Part shown: positions 18,792 to 26,453 of the stretch, one piece after another
Position numbering within the stretch: position 1 is the stretch's first letter
Layout: each line of letters starts with the position of its first letter
From: Cellulosimicrobium arenosum
GTDB lineage: Bacteria; Actinomycetota; Actinomycetes; Actinomycetales; Cellulomonadaceae
DNA length: 64,000 nt
NCBI RefSeq assembly: GCF_014837295.1
Contig: NZ_JACYHB010000009.1
Span: 62,001 to 126,000 of the forward strand
Direction of reading: 5' to 3'
Position numbers and translations under genes: made by a program
Notes under the pieces: model-generated
What the model saw: only the letters and a program-made list of their open reading frames with translations
Database searches by the model: none
What the model was told of the DNA's origin: nothing

Positions 18792-19388
18792 GTGCGGCAG
18801 ACTGTCCGGGTGCCACCACCCGTGACGACGAACCCGTCGGGCGCCGTCGACGCCGCGCTCGCCGCGTGCGCCGACGGTGACCCCGCCTCGTTCACACCCG
18901 TGTACGACGCGCTCGCGCCCGTCGCCTACGGCACGTGCCTGGGCGTACTGCGCGACGCGGACCACGCGGCCGAGGTGATGCAGGAGGTGATGGTGGAGGT
19001 GTGGCAGACGGCAGCACGTTTCGATGCCGCGCGCGGCTCCGCGCGCACCTACGTCGCGACCCTCGCACGCCGTCGCGCCGTCGACCGGGTGCGGGCCGAG
19101 CAGGCGCGCCGCGACCGGGACCAGCGCGACCTCGACACGAACCTGGCGACCGCGCCGCGCGACATCGTCGCCGACGACGTCGAGCGCATGCTGGAGGGCG
19201 CTGCCGTGCGCCGCTGTCTCGGGTCCTTGACCGACACCCAGCGCGAGGCCGTCGTCGAGGCGTACTACGGCGGATACACGTACCGCGAGGTGGCGGACCG
19301 GCTCGACGCCGCGCTGCCCACCGTCAAGTCGCGGATCCGCGACGGCCTGATCCGGCTTCGCGAGTGCCTGGGGGTGAACCGTGGCTGA
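18792..19388 (+). CDS. sigK: ECF sigma factor, SigK-like
   Basis: A 198-residue extracytoplasmic-function sigma factor: region 2 at about residues 30-95 (DHAAEVMQEVMVEVWQTAARFD) and region 4 at about 135-190 (LTDTQREAVVEAYYGGYTYREVA then LPTVKSRIRDGLIRLRE). GTG 18792 is chosen because GAGGAG stands 8 bases before it and the predicted promoter gives a leader of about 80 bases; GTG 18810 is an alternative. The next gene, an RskA-like anti-sigma factor, overlaps by 8 bases. The SigK assignment rests on this partner, on the FAS1 and dipZ genes next door and on the promoter sequences. Confidence 0.87.
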   Translation: MRQTVRVPPPVTTNPSGAVDAALAACADGDPASFTPVYDALAPVAYGTCLGVLRDADHAAEVMQEVMVEVWQTAARFDAARGSARTYVATLARRRAVDRVRAEQARRDRDQRDLDTNLATAPRDIVADDVERMLEGAAVRRCLGSLTDTQREAVVEAYYGGYTYREVADRLDAALPTVKSRIRDGLIRLRECLGVNRG

Positions 19389-20133
19389 CGACATTCGCCC
19401 CGACGTGCGCGACCTGCTCCCCGCCTACGCGCTGGACGCCGTCGACGACCTGGAGCGTCGCGCGGTCGAGCGCCTGCTCGAGTCCGACCCGGACGCGCGC
19501 CGCGAGCTCGACGAGTTCCGCGACGTCGTCGCCGCGTTCGCGGTCGAGCAGGCGCCGCCGGCCTCGGTGCGCGACTCCGTGCTCGCCCGCGTGGCCGACA
19601 CCCCGCAGGTCTCGGCGACGCCGCGCGCGGGCTCGGCGTCCGGCGTGACTCCGCTGCGCGCCGCGCAGCACTCGGCCGGTGGGCGTGCGCGCGTGCGCTG
19701 GGGGCTCGTCGCCGCCGCCGCGGCCGCCGTCGTGGCGGTCGGCGTCCCGACGACCGTCGCGGTGCGCGCGACCCAGGAGCAGCAGCGGCTCGAGGCACAG
19801 GCCGACACCGTCGACCGGATGCTCGCGGACCCGTCCGCGACGATCGTGCGCAGCGACGTCACCGGCGGGGGAGAGGCGTCGGTGCTCGTCGCGGGCGACG
19901 ACTTCCTGTTCCGCGCCAGCGACCTGCCGGACGCGGGCGACGACAGCGACTACCAGCTGTGGGTCGTGGACGCCGAGGGCGCCGCGACGTCGGCGGGGGT
20001 GCTGTCCGCGGACGGCGGGTCCGTCGAGCAGCTCGTCGAGGACGTCCCGGGGACCGCGGTCGCGATGACCGTGGAGCCGGAGGGCGGGTCCCAGCAGCCG
20101 ACGACCGAACCGATCGTCGTGCTGGGGGCCTGA
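19381..20133 (+). CDS. rskA: RskA-like anti-sigma factor
   Basis: A 250-residue membrane anti-sigma factor. The N-terminal cytoplasmic sigma-binding domain ([20 protein letters not shown], about 11-30) lacks the zinc-binding His-Cys-Cys motif, as in mycobacterial RskA. One membrane segment is at about 108-128 and the rest is an exported RskA C-terminal domain ([24 protein letters not shown] end). It would hold SigK at the membrane until stepwise proteolysis releases it. It overlaps the sigma gene by 8 bases. Confidence 0.9.
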   Translation: MADDIRPDVRDLLPAYALDAVDDLERRAVERLLESDPDARRELDEFRDVVAAFAVEQAPPASVRDSVLARVADTPQVSATPRAGSASGVTPLRAAQHSAGGRARVRWGLVAAAAAAVVAVGVPTTVAVRATQEQQRLEAQADTVDRMLADPSATIVRSDVTGGGEASVLVAGDDFLFRASDLPDAGDDSDYQLWVVDAEGAATSAGVLSADGGSVEQLVEDVPGTAVAMTVEPEGGSQQPTTEPIVVLGA

Positions 20134-20168
20134 CGCCCCTCGTTCCCGGAGCAGGTCCCCGCGGGGAC

Positions 20169-20195
20169 CCATCCGGTCCGGGCAGGTCTCCGAAC
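20169..20195 (+). promoter_or_regulatory. SigK-like promoter of the FAS1 lipoprotein gene
   Basis: CCATCC (20169-20174), 15 bases, CCGAAC (20190-20195). Sequence and spacing are the same as before sigK. It lies between rskA and the FAS1 gene, 52 bases before the start codon. Confidence 0.75.
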
Positions 20196-20198
20196 CCA

Positions 20199-20238
20199 CC
20201 TCGAGACGCCCCGCACCAGCGGGGCGACGACCTCGAGG
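20199..20238 (+). other. Two-part hairpin in the FAS1 gene leader
   Basis: An inner 8-bp perfect stem (CGCCCCGC 20207-20214 with GCGGGGCG 20219-20226, 4-base loop) is enclosed by CCTCGAG (20199-20205) pairing with CTCGAGG (20232-20238). The outer stem covers part of the GAGGAG ribosome site at 20235-20240, so it could lower translation. This is inferred from pairing only. Confidence 0.5.
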
Positions 20239-20246
20239 AGAGACCG

Positions 20247-20951
20247 ATGAACGTTCGCACCCGTACCTCTTACGCGGTCGCCGGCATCGCCACCCTGGCC
20301 GTGCTGGGCCTGTCCGCGTGCAGCTCCGACTCGGACGCCGGAGCCGACACGACCGCCGCCGACTCGCAGACCGACGACACGTCGGACGACATGTCGGACG
20401 ACATGGCCGACGACTCCATGGAGTCCGAGGACTCCGAGGACATGGCCATGGACCCGGCCGCCAACCTCGTGGGCGCGGGCTGCGAGGCCTACGCCGAGCA
20501 GGTGCCCGACGGCGCCGGATCGATCACCGGCATGTCGACCGACCCCGTCGCGGTCGCCGCGTCGAACAACCCGATGCTCACCCAGCTCACCGCTGCCGTC
20601 TCCGGCGAGCTCAACCCCGACGTCGACCTGGTCGACACGCTCAACGGCGACGAGTTCACGGTGTTCGCACCGGTCGACGACGCGTTCGCGAAGATCGACC
20701 CGGCGACGATCGACACGCTCAAGACCGACGCCGACATGCTGTCGTCGATCCTGACCTACCACGTCGTGCCGGGGCAGCTCACGCCTGACCAGGTCGTCGG
20801 CGAGCAGACCACGGTCGAGGGCGGCACCGTCGAGGTGACCGGCTCGGGCGACGACCTCATGGTCAACGACGCGAAGGTCGTCTGCGGTGGCGTCATGACG
20901 CAGAACGCGACGGTCTACCTCGTCGACACGGTCCTCATGCCGACCATGTGA
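20247..20951 (+). CDS. FAS1 (fasciclin) domain lipoprotein, MPT83/MPT70-like
   Basis: A 234-residue exported lipoprotein. The signal peptide ends with lipobox LSAC (cysteine 25). An acidic Asp/Ser/Met-rich linker (about 26-66) precedes one FAS1 domain (about 70-234) with [28 protein letters not shown] and a C-terminal [10 protein letters not shown] strand. In M. tuberculosis the FAS1 proteins MPT83 and MPT70 are the main SigK targets, and MPT83 is likewise a lipoprotein. Here the gene follows sigK-rskA directly and has its own SigK-like promoter. Molecular function unknown; FAS1 domains usually mediate surface contacts. Confidence 0.92.
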   Translation: MNVRTRTSYAVAGIATLAVLGLSACSSDSDAGADTTAADSQTDDTSDDMSDDMADDSMESEDSEDMAMDPAANLVGAGCEAYAEQVPDGAGSITGMSTDPVAVAASNNPMLTQLTAAVSGELNPDVDLVDTLNGDEFTVFAPVDDAFAKIDPATIDTLKTDADMLSSILTYHVVPGQLTPDQVVGEQTTVEGGTVEVTGSGDDLMVNDAKVVCGGVMTQNATVYLVDTVLMPTM

Positions 20952-20978
20952 CGCACCGCGACACCACCCGCACGACGC

Positions 20979-21047
20979 CGAGATCGACCCGTCCGCTGCG
21001 AGATCGACCCCCAGAGGGTCGATCTCGCAGCGGACGGGTCGATCTCG
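20979..21047. terminator. Perfect 32-bp-arm hairpin between the FAS1 gene and dipZ
   Basis: Arms 20979-21010 and 21016-21047 are perfectly complementary around a 5-base loop (CCAGA). Each arm contains GAGATCGACC twice. Flanking CCACCC/GGGTGG bases can extend the stem past a small bulge. It starts 27 bases after the FAS1 stop and ends 20 bases before the dipZ promoter, so it probably ends the FAS1 transcript. It shares shape but not sequence with the hairpin at 4209. Confidence 0.75.
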
Positions 21048-21067
21048 TGGTGCGTGGGTGGCTGGAC

Positions 21068-21094
21068 CCATCCATGCACGTGGCCGCGACGAAC
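21068..21094 (+). promoter_or_regulatory. SigK-like promoter of dipZ
   Basis: CCATCC (21068-21073), 15 bases, ACGAAC (21089-21094): one base different from the other two SigK-like promoters. The -10 box ends 7 bases before the dipZ ATG, so transcription would start at or next to the start codon. Confidence 0.65.
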
Positions 21095-21101
21095 CGTGGG
21101 T

Positions 21102-23177
21102 ATGGAGACGCTCATCCTCATCGGTCTGCTCGGTGGCCTCATCACCGGCATCTCGCCGTGCATCCTGCCGATGCTTCCCGTCATCTTCTTCGCCGGGGGT
21201 GTGCAGGGTGCTCGTACCACGGCCCGTGCATCGACCCCGGGGGGATCGGACGGTGCCGCGCCCGGTGCCGGCAGCACCGACGCGGCCGGCAGCACCGAGA
21301 GCGCCGGCGTCTCGTCCTCGCTCTTCGCCGGGCTGCCGCAGGCGGTCGGCGTCGGGGGGCGGTCGCGGACCGTGTCGTCACGCCCCTCGCGCGGTGGGAC
21401 CTTGACGGTCGACCTCTCGGGCGACGACGACGCGGCGGACCGCGCGGCGTCGGGCACGACGGGTTCCGGCACGACGGGGTCCGGCACGACGGGACCCGAT
21501 GCGACGGGACCCGGCGGGACGGGCCGTGCGAACCCGGGCGGGTGGACGAGGTCCGGTCGGCGGACGAGTCGGCGATCGCTGCGCCCATACCTCGTGATCG
21601 CCGGCCTCGTGCTGAGCTTCAGCGTCTTCACCCTGCTCGGCTCGCTGCTGCTGACCGCGCTGGGTCTGCCGCAGGACCTGCTGCGCTGGGCCGGGATCCT
21701 CCTGCTCGTGCTGATCGGGATCGGGATGATCGTGCCGCGGTTCGAGGAGGTCCTCGAGCGTCCTTTCCAGCGCATCGCGCAGCTCGGTGCGCGCCGCGGC
21801 GCCGCCCGGCAGGACCGGGGCGCGTTCGTCCTCGGTCTGGGTCTCGGGGTGCTGTACGTCCCGTGCGCGGGTCCGGTGCTCGCGGCGATCACGGTGGCCG
21901 GGGCGACGGGGAACGTCGGGCCCGGGACGGTCGCGCTGACGGTCTCGTTCGCGATCGGGGCCGCGATCCCGCTGCTCGTCTTCGCTCTCGCGGGCCGCCG
22001 CGTCGCCGAGCGGGTCAAGGGCTTCCAGCGGCACACGCGGGGCATCCGGATCACCGGCGGCGTCGTCATGATCGTGCTCGCCGGTGCGCTCGCGCTCGAC
22101 GCGCCCGCGGCCCTGCAGCGGGCGCTGCCCGACTACACGGGCTCGCTCCAGCAGCGCGTCGACGAGAACGACACGGTCCGCGAGGCGCTCGACCTCGGCG
22201 GCCTCGTCACCGACGAGAACCGGGAGCTGTCCAACTGCTCGAACGGCGCGTCCGAGCTCGAGGAGTGCGGTACCGCACCGCAGATCCGCGGCATCGACAC
22301 CTGGCTCAACACGCCCGACGGCGAGGCGCTGGACCTCGAGGGGCTGCGCGGCAAGGTCGTCCTGGTCGACTTCTGGACGTACTCGTGCATCAACTGCCAG
22401 CGCGCGATCCCGCACGTCAACGCCTGGTACGAGCAGTACCAGGACGTGGGCGAGGGCTTCGAGGTGATCGGCGTGCACACGCCCGAGTTCGCGTTCGAGC
22501 GCGAGACCCGCAACGTCGTCGCGGGCGCCGAGGACCTCGGGGTCACCTACCCGGTCGCGCAGGACAACTCGTACGCCACGTGGACGGCGTACCGGAACCG
22601 GTACTGGCCCGCGCAGTACCTCGTGGACGCGGACGGCACGGTGCGTCACATCCGGTTCGGCGAGGGGGGCTACGAGAACACGGAGAAGCTCGTGCGCGAG
22701 CTGCTCGAGGACGCGAACCCGGGCGTGGAGCTGCCCGCACCCACCTCGGTGGGCGACGCGACGCCGGACGAGGAGACCACCCCGGAGACCTACTTCTCGA
22801 TCAAGCGCGTCGTGAACTACTCGGGCGAGCCCACGTACGCCGCGGGTGAGCAGGAGTTCGCGCTCACCGACGACCAGCCGCAGGACACGTTCTCGCTCGG
22901 CGGCACGTGGGAGGTGGACTTCCAGGGCGCGACGGCGGTCTCCGACGACGCACGCCTCCGGCTCGCCTACCGGTCCACCGACGTGTTCACGGTCCTCGGG
23001 GGCGAGGGCACGGTGACGGCGCGGGTCACGCACGACGACCGCACGACCGAGCGGGAGATCGACGTCTCCGGGAACCCCACGCTCTACCCGGTCCTCGAGG
23101 GCGACGGCCCGACCGAGGGCGTCGTGGAGCTCGACGTCCCCGCGGGCGTCCAGGTGTTCACCGCGACGTTCGGGTGA
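21102..23177 (+). CDS. dipZ: DipZ-like fused CcdA/thioredoxin/C-terminal domain protein
   Basis: A 691-residue membrane protein, close to the length of mycobacterial DipZ. A CcdA domain carries reductant across the membrane, with cysteine 20 in ISPCILPMLP and a second in VPCAGP. After the last membrane segment (about 345) come a TlpA/thioredoxin-like domain with active site SCINC in WTYSCINCQ and a beta-rich C-terminal domain (about 560-691). Between the first and second membrane segments lies an unusual stretch of roughly 115 residues rich in Gly, Ser and Thr with GTTGS repeats. ATG 21102 is chosen from the promoter position and the start of membrane segment one. Confidence 0.9.
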   Translation: METLILIGLLGGLITGISPCILPMLPVIFFAGGVQGARTTARASTPGGSDGAAPGAGSTDAAGSTESAGVSSSLFAGLPQAVGVGGRSRTVSSRPSRGGTLTVDLSGDDDAADRAASGTTGSGTTGSGTTGPDATGPGGTGRANPGGWTRSGRRTSRRSLRPYLVIAGLVLSFSVFTLLGSLLLTALGLPQDLLRWAGILLLVLIGIGMIVPRFEEVLERPFQRIAQLGARRGAARQDRGAFVLGLGLGVLYVPCAGPVLAAITVAGATGNVGPGTVALTVSFAIGAAIPLLVFALAGRRVAERVKGFQRHTRGIRITGGVVMIVLAGALALDAPAALQRALPDYTGSLQQRVDENDTVREALDLGGLVTDENRELSNCSNGASELEECGTAPQIRGIDTWLNTPDGEALDLEGLRGKVVLVDFWTYSCINCQRAIPHVNAWYEQYQDVGEGFEVIGVHTPEFAFERETRNVVAGAEDLGVTYPVAQDNSYATWTAYRNRYWPAQYLVDADGTVRHIRFGEGGYENTEKLVRELLEDANPGVELPAPTSVGDATPDEETTPETYFSIKRVVNYSGEPTYAAGEQEFALTDDQPQDTFSLGGTWEVDFQGATAVSDDARLRLAYRSTDVFTVLGGEGTVTARVTHDDRTTEREIDVSGNPTLYPVLEGDGPTEGVVELDVPAGVQVFTATFG

Positions 23178-23199
23178 CGTCACCGGACCGGACCGGGCC

Positions 23200-23241
23200 G
23201 GGCCGGGCTGACCGGGCCGGGCTGACCGGGCCGGGCTGACC
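23200..23241. repeat. Three 14-bp tandem repeats
   Basis: GGGCCGGGCTGACC is repeated three times exactly, followed by a partial copy, in the 85-base gap between the dipZ stop and the stop of the next gene. It may form GC-rich structure that ends transcription, but no function is shown. Confidence 0.85.
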
Positions 23242-23262
23242 GGGCCGGACGGCGAGAGACGC

Positions 23263-24792
23263 TCAGCCCGGCGTCGTCGTCCACGCCCCGATCTGGGCGG
23301 ACCCGCCGTCGAGCAGGTCGAGACCCTCGGTCGCGCCCTCGGTCCCGGCGAGGGGGACGACGACGTCACCGCCGTCCGCCCCGGAGCCGTGCGGCGCGAC
23401 GAGCAGGCTCGTCACCCGGGGCGGGTCGCCCGCGGTCGACCCGCCACGCCAGGTGAGGGTCGCCGTCGCGGTGCCGCCCGGGGACAGCTCGACCGGGCCG
23501 CCGCCGTCGGGGCCCGTCGCGGTGTCGGGCTCGAGCAGGATGTCGGTCTCGGCGCCGTCGGACGCGACGAACCGCACGCCGGGCGGGCCGGAGAGCACGC
23601 AGGCGCCGGCGGTGTCGTTGCGTGCGGTGAGGGTCAGGAACCGGCGCCCGAGCGCGGCGTCGAACCCGCCCGCCGTGACGGACAGGTCGGCGGCGGCGCA
23701 CGCACCGGCGGGGGCGCCGGCCGCCGCACCCGACGCGCCGGGGAGCGTGCCGGAGCGGGTGGCGGACGCGCCGTCGTCGGCGATCCCCTGCACCTGGTAC
23801 GCGAGCGGAGGGCCGTCGTACCCGGTGGCGGCGAGCCAGCGCGCGAGCGTCGCCGGGTCCGCGGTCGAGACCACCGTGAGCAACGGGCCCGACGGGACCC
23901 CGGAGCGTCGCGCCTCGTGCGCGACCTGCGTGACCGTCGCGCGTGCCGCCACGTCGGCGACGAGGCGCAGCACCGCGTCGTCCGGGACCGAGGTGCCGTC
24001 GCCGTCGAACGACCCCGCCCCGTACCCGGTGACGACGATGCTGGTGAGGCCGCGCCCGTCGTCGCGCACGAGGCCCGCGACCGGTAGGAGGTCGGGTGCG
24101 GTGGCGACCTCGACGTCGGCACGTTCCGCGGTCAGCACGACGGACCGCACCCCGTCGTGGCCGACGAGTCGCACCGCGTGCGCCACGGGGTCGGTACCGA
24201 GCAGGCCGGGTCCGTCGTCCGACGTCGCGTACACCTCCAGGGCAGCGGTGCCGGCGGAGGTGCCGGCCGAGGTGCCGGTGACGAGCAGCTGCCACCGGCC
24301 CTGCCCCTCGAGCAGATCGCGGGCGTCGTCGGCCGTCCGCTGCGCGGCGCCCGGTCCGGGCAGCGGAGCGGCGAGCTCGAGCTCCGCCGACAGCCCGCTC
24401 GACGACGGCGTGACGACAGCACTCGCGACGCCGGGCAACGCGTCGAGCGCTGCCCGGACGTCGGCGCCGCGCGTGGTGGGGTCCGGGTCGACTGCCCCGC
24501 TCGGCGCCGGGCCGACGACGGGGTCGTCGGTCGGCCCGGCGGTCCGGCCGGTTCCGGTGGCGTCGGCGTCGAGGACCGACGGCGCGACGAACGCCGCCGT
24601 CAGGGCGAGAGCGATGCCGCCGAGCGCCGCGACGGTCGCCGCGGTCGTGGTGATGCCCCGCGGACGCGGGCTCGTGCTCGATGGGTCCACGACCAGGACG
24701 CTATCCCTCCCGGTGCCGGAGCCGGCCGGTGAGCGCATGACGTGCACGTTCCTCTCACCCGACGCTTCCTCGTCCTGGCGCTGACCTGCCAT
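23263..24792 (-). CDS. Membrane-anchored exported protein with DUF4232 domain
   Basis: A 509-residue protein. A short cytoplasmic N-terminus is followed by one membrane segment at about 50-72 (TTAATVAALGGIALALTAAFV), a long exported region without a known fold, and a C-terminal DUF4232 domain (about 365-500: LSVTAGGFDAALGRRFLTLT, ACVLSGPPGVRFV, LSPGGTATATLTW). DUF4232 proteins are common in actinobacteria and their role is unknown. The start is uncertain: ATG 24792 and ATG 24738 are both possible. It is divergent from the DUF2625 gene. Confidence 0.8.
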   Translation of the reverse strand: MAGQRQDEEASGERNVHVMRSPAGSGTGRDSVLVVDPSSTSPRPRGITTTAATVAALGGIALALTAAFVAPSVLDADATGTGRTAGPTDDPVVGPAPSGAVDPDPTTRGADVRAALDALPGVASAVVTPSSSGLSAELELAAPLPGPGAAQRTADDARDLLEGQGRWQLLVTGTSAGTSAGTAALEVYATSDDGPGLLGTDPVAHAVRLVGHDGVRSVVLTAERADVEVATAPDLLPVAGLVRDDGRGLTSIVVTGYGAGSFDGDGTSVPDDAVLRLVADVAARATVTQVAHEARRSGVPSGPLLTVVSTADPATLARWLAATGYDGPPLAYQVQGIADDGASATRSGTLPGASGAAAGAPAGACAAADLSVTAGGFDAALGRRFLTLTARNDTAGACVLSGPPGVRFVASDGAETDILLEPDTATGPDGGGPVELSPGGTATATLTWRGGSTAGDPPRVTSLLVAPHGSGADGGDVVVPLAGTEGATEGLDLLDGGSAQIGAWTTTPG

Positions 24793-24864
24793 GACCTGGA
24801 CGGGCGATCGGACCGCTCATAGCATTTCTTCGTTTGGGCGGCAATATCTGGCATCATCCGAGAC

Positions 24865-25581
24865 ATGACCCTGAAGACGGCCGCGGAGCTCGCCGCGGTC
24901 GACGAGCCCGCGTGGCCGACGCTGTCGCGCATGCTCGGTCGCGGCACGGTCGAGGTCGTCCCGGCCCCGGCCTGGTCGCTCGAGGTGCTCTTCCGGCTCC
25001 AGGTCACCGTCCGCTCGACCTTGGGAGCGCTCGCACTGCACACCGGCGGCGTGCTGGTCGACGGCGGGTGGCTGCGCCTGCTGGGTGGGGGAGGATCGGG
25101 CCTGCCGGACCTCGCGTCCGTCAACGGGCTCGGCGAGCCGGACGAGTTCAGCGCCGCGCCGTCGGTCCTCGTCGTCGCGTACGACGTGCTCGGGGGGACG
25201 TTCGCGATCAACGGTGGTGGGCTCGACGGCCCGCTGGGGAACGTGCACTACTTCGACCCGGGCGCGCTCGCGTGGCTGGACCTCGGGTTCGGCCAGGGAG
25301 CGTTCCTCGAGTGGGCGGTCAGCGGGGGCGCGGGAGACTTCTACTCGTCCGCCCGGTGGCCGGGGTGGTACGACGAGATCGCGTCGGTCGGCCTCGACGA
25401 GGGCCTGAGCGTCTACCCGCCGCTCTGGTCCGTCGAGGGGCGGGACGTGGCCCGGACCACGCGCTCGCGCGTGCCGCTGGACGAGCTGGTCGTCTGGCAC
25501 TTCGAGATGGCCGAGCGCATGGCTCCCGTCGACGACGACGAGGACTGGCGACCCGGCGACGCGGGACCGCTCGGCCCCTGA
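24865..25581 (+). CDS. DUF2625 family protein
   Basis: A 238-residue soluble protein matching the DUF2625 pattern: AWPTLSRML near residue 17, LGALALHTGGVLVDGGWLRLLGGG, then GVHY-type segment GNVHYFDPGALAWLDLGFGQ and a tryptophan-rich ARWPGWYDEI. No enzymatic motif is visible; the family has no assigned function. CATCAT lies 7 bases before the ATG and there is no ribosome site, so the mRNA is probably leaderless. Confidence 0.82.
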   Translation: MTLKTAAELAAVDEPAWPTLSRMLGRGTVEVVPAPAWSLEVLFRLQVTVRSTLGALALHTGGVLVDGGWLRLLGGGGSGLPDLASVNGLGEPDEFSAAPSVLVVAYDVLGGTFAINGGGLDGPLGNVHYFDPGALAWLDLGFGQGAFLEWAVSGGAGDFYSSARWPGWYDEIASVGLDEGLSVYPPLWSVEGRDVARTTRSRVPLDELVVWHFEMAERMAPVDDDEDWRPGDAGPLGP

Positions 25582-25629
25582 GCGCAGTTCGCGTGCCGAC
25601 CGCACCGCGCGGCGCGGGTCCTCGCCCAC

Positions 25630-25643
25630 ACCTGTATACAAGT
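25630..25643. promoter_or_regulatory. TTGTATACAA-like palindrome, probable GntR/FCD operator
   Basis: ACCTGTATACAAGT is a palindrome with a single mismatch per half. Sites of the form TTGTATACAA are typical for FadR/FCD-type GntR repressors. It lies 27 bases before the GntR start and overlaps the expected -35 region of a promoter whose -10 (CACGAT) is 6 bases before the GTG, which suits repression. Confidence 0.65.
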
Positions 25644-25669
25644 GCGCAGTCAGGTGCCACGATGGTCGG

Positions 25670-26446
25670 GTGACCACCACGCCCGACCTGCGGACCGCGG
25701 TGGGCCCCCGCGGTCGGCCGCAGGGTCCCGACCCCGCGCTGGCACGCCGCCAGTCCGGCGCGCGCGCGGTGTACGAGCTGTTGCGCGGTCACATCATCGA
25801 CGGGACCCTCGTACCGGGTGAGCGTCTCACCGAGCCGGTGCTCGCCGGCCGGCTGGGGGTGTCCCGCACCCCCGTGCGCGAGGCGCTGCGGCTCCTGCAG
25901 GCGGAGGCGCTCGTCGTCGAGCTCCCCACGGGCGGCGTGCGCGTCGCGCCGCTCGACGTCGCGGACGCGCGTCGCGTCTACGAGGTCCGCGCGCGGCTCG
26001 AGGGTCTGCTGGCCCGGGACGCGTGCGAGCGTGCCTGGCCCGACGACGTCGCGCGCCTCGCCCGCCTTGTGACCCTCATGGACGCCGTCCGGGACCACGA
26101 GGACGAGGTCCTGCGCATCGGCGCCCAGTTCCACGGCGAGATCGAGGCGCTCGCGGACAACCGCTGGTGCTCGGCGCTCCTGCGTCAGATCCGCGGCCAC
26201 GTCGACCGGTACCGCGCGCTCGCCGCGCGCGGTCGCGTCGGGACCACCGACCACGTCGACGAGCACCGTGCCGTCGCCGACGCCGTCGCACGAGGTGACG
26301 CCGTGGCGGCCGAGGCCGCGATGATCACCCACATCGACCGCAGCGCAGCGCTGGCCGACCAGGCGCTGCGCGCCCCGACCGACCCCGCCGTCACTCCGAC
26401 GACCGGCGCTGCCCCCACCGACGCTGCCACGACCGACGAGAGCTGA
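25670..26446 (+). CDS. GntR/FCD family regulator of the methylcitrate operon
   Basis: A 258-residue regulator: winged helix at about 25-95 (RHIIDGT-type segment [37 protein letters not shown]) and an FCD ligand domain (about 100-225) with metal-binding residues in [12 protein letters not shown] and EHRAVADAV. It is the first gene before prpD (7-base gap), so it probably represses the operon until propionyl-CoA-derived metabolites (for example 2-methylcitrate) appear. The ligand is inferred. The start codon has CACGAT 6 bases upstream (leaderless). Confidence 0.9.
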   Translation: MTTTPDLRTAVGPRGRPQGPDPALARRQSGARAVYELLRGHIIDGTLVPGERLTEPVLAGRLGVSRTPVREALRLLQAEALVVELPTGGVRVAPLDVADARRVYEVRARLEGLLARDACERAWPDDVARLARLVTLMDAVRDHEDEVLRIGAQFHGEIEALADNRWCSALLRQIRGHVDRYRALAARGRVGTTDHVDEHRAVADAVARGDAVAAEAAMITHIDRSAALADQALRAPTDPAVTPTTGAAPTDAATTDES

Positions 26447-26453
26447 GCCACCG

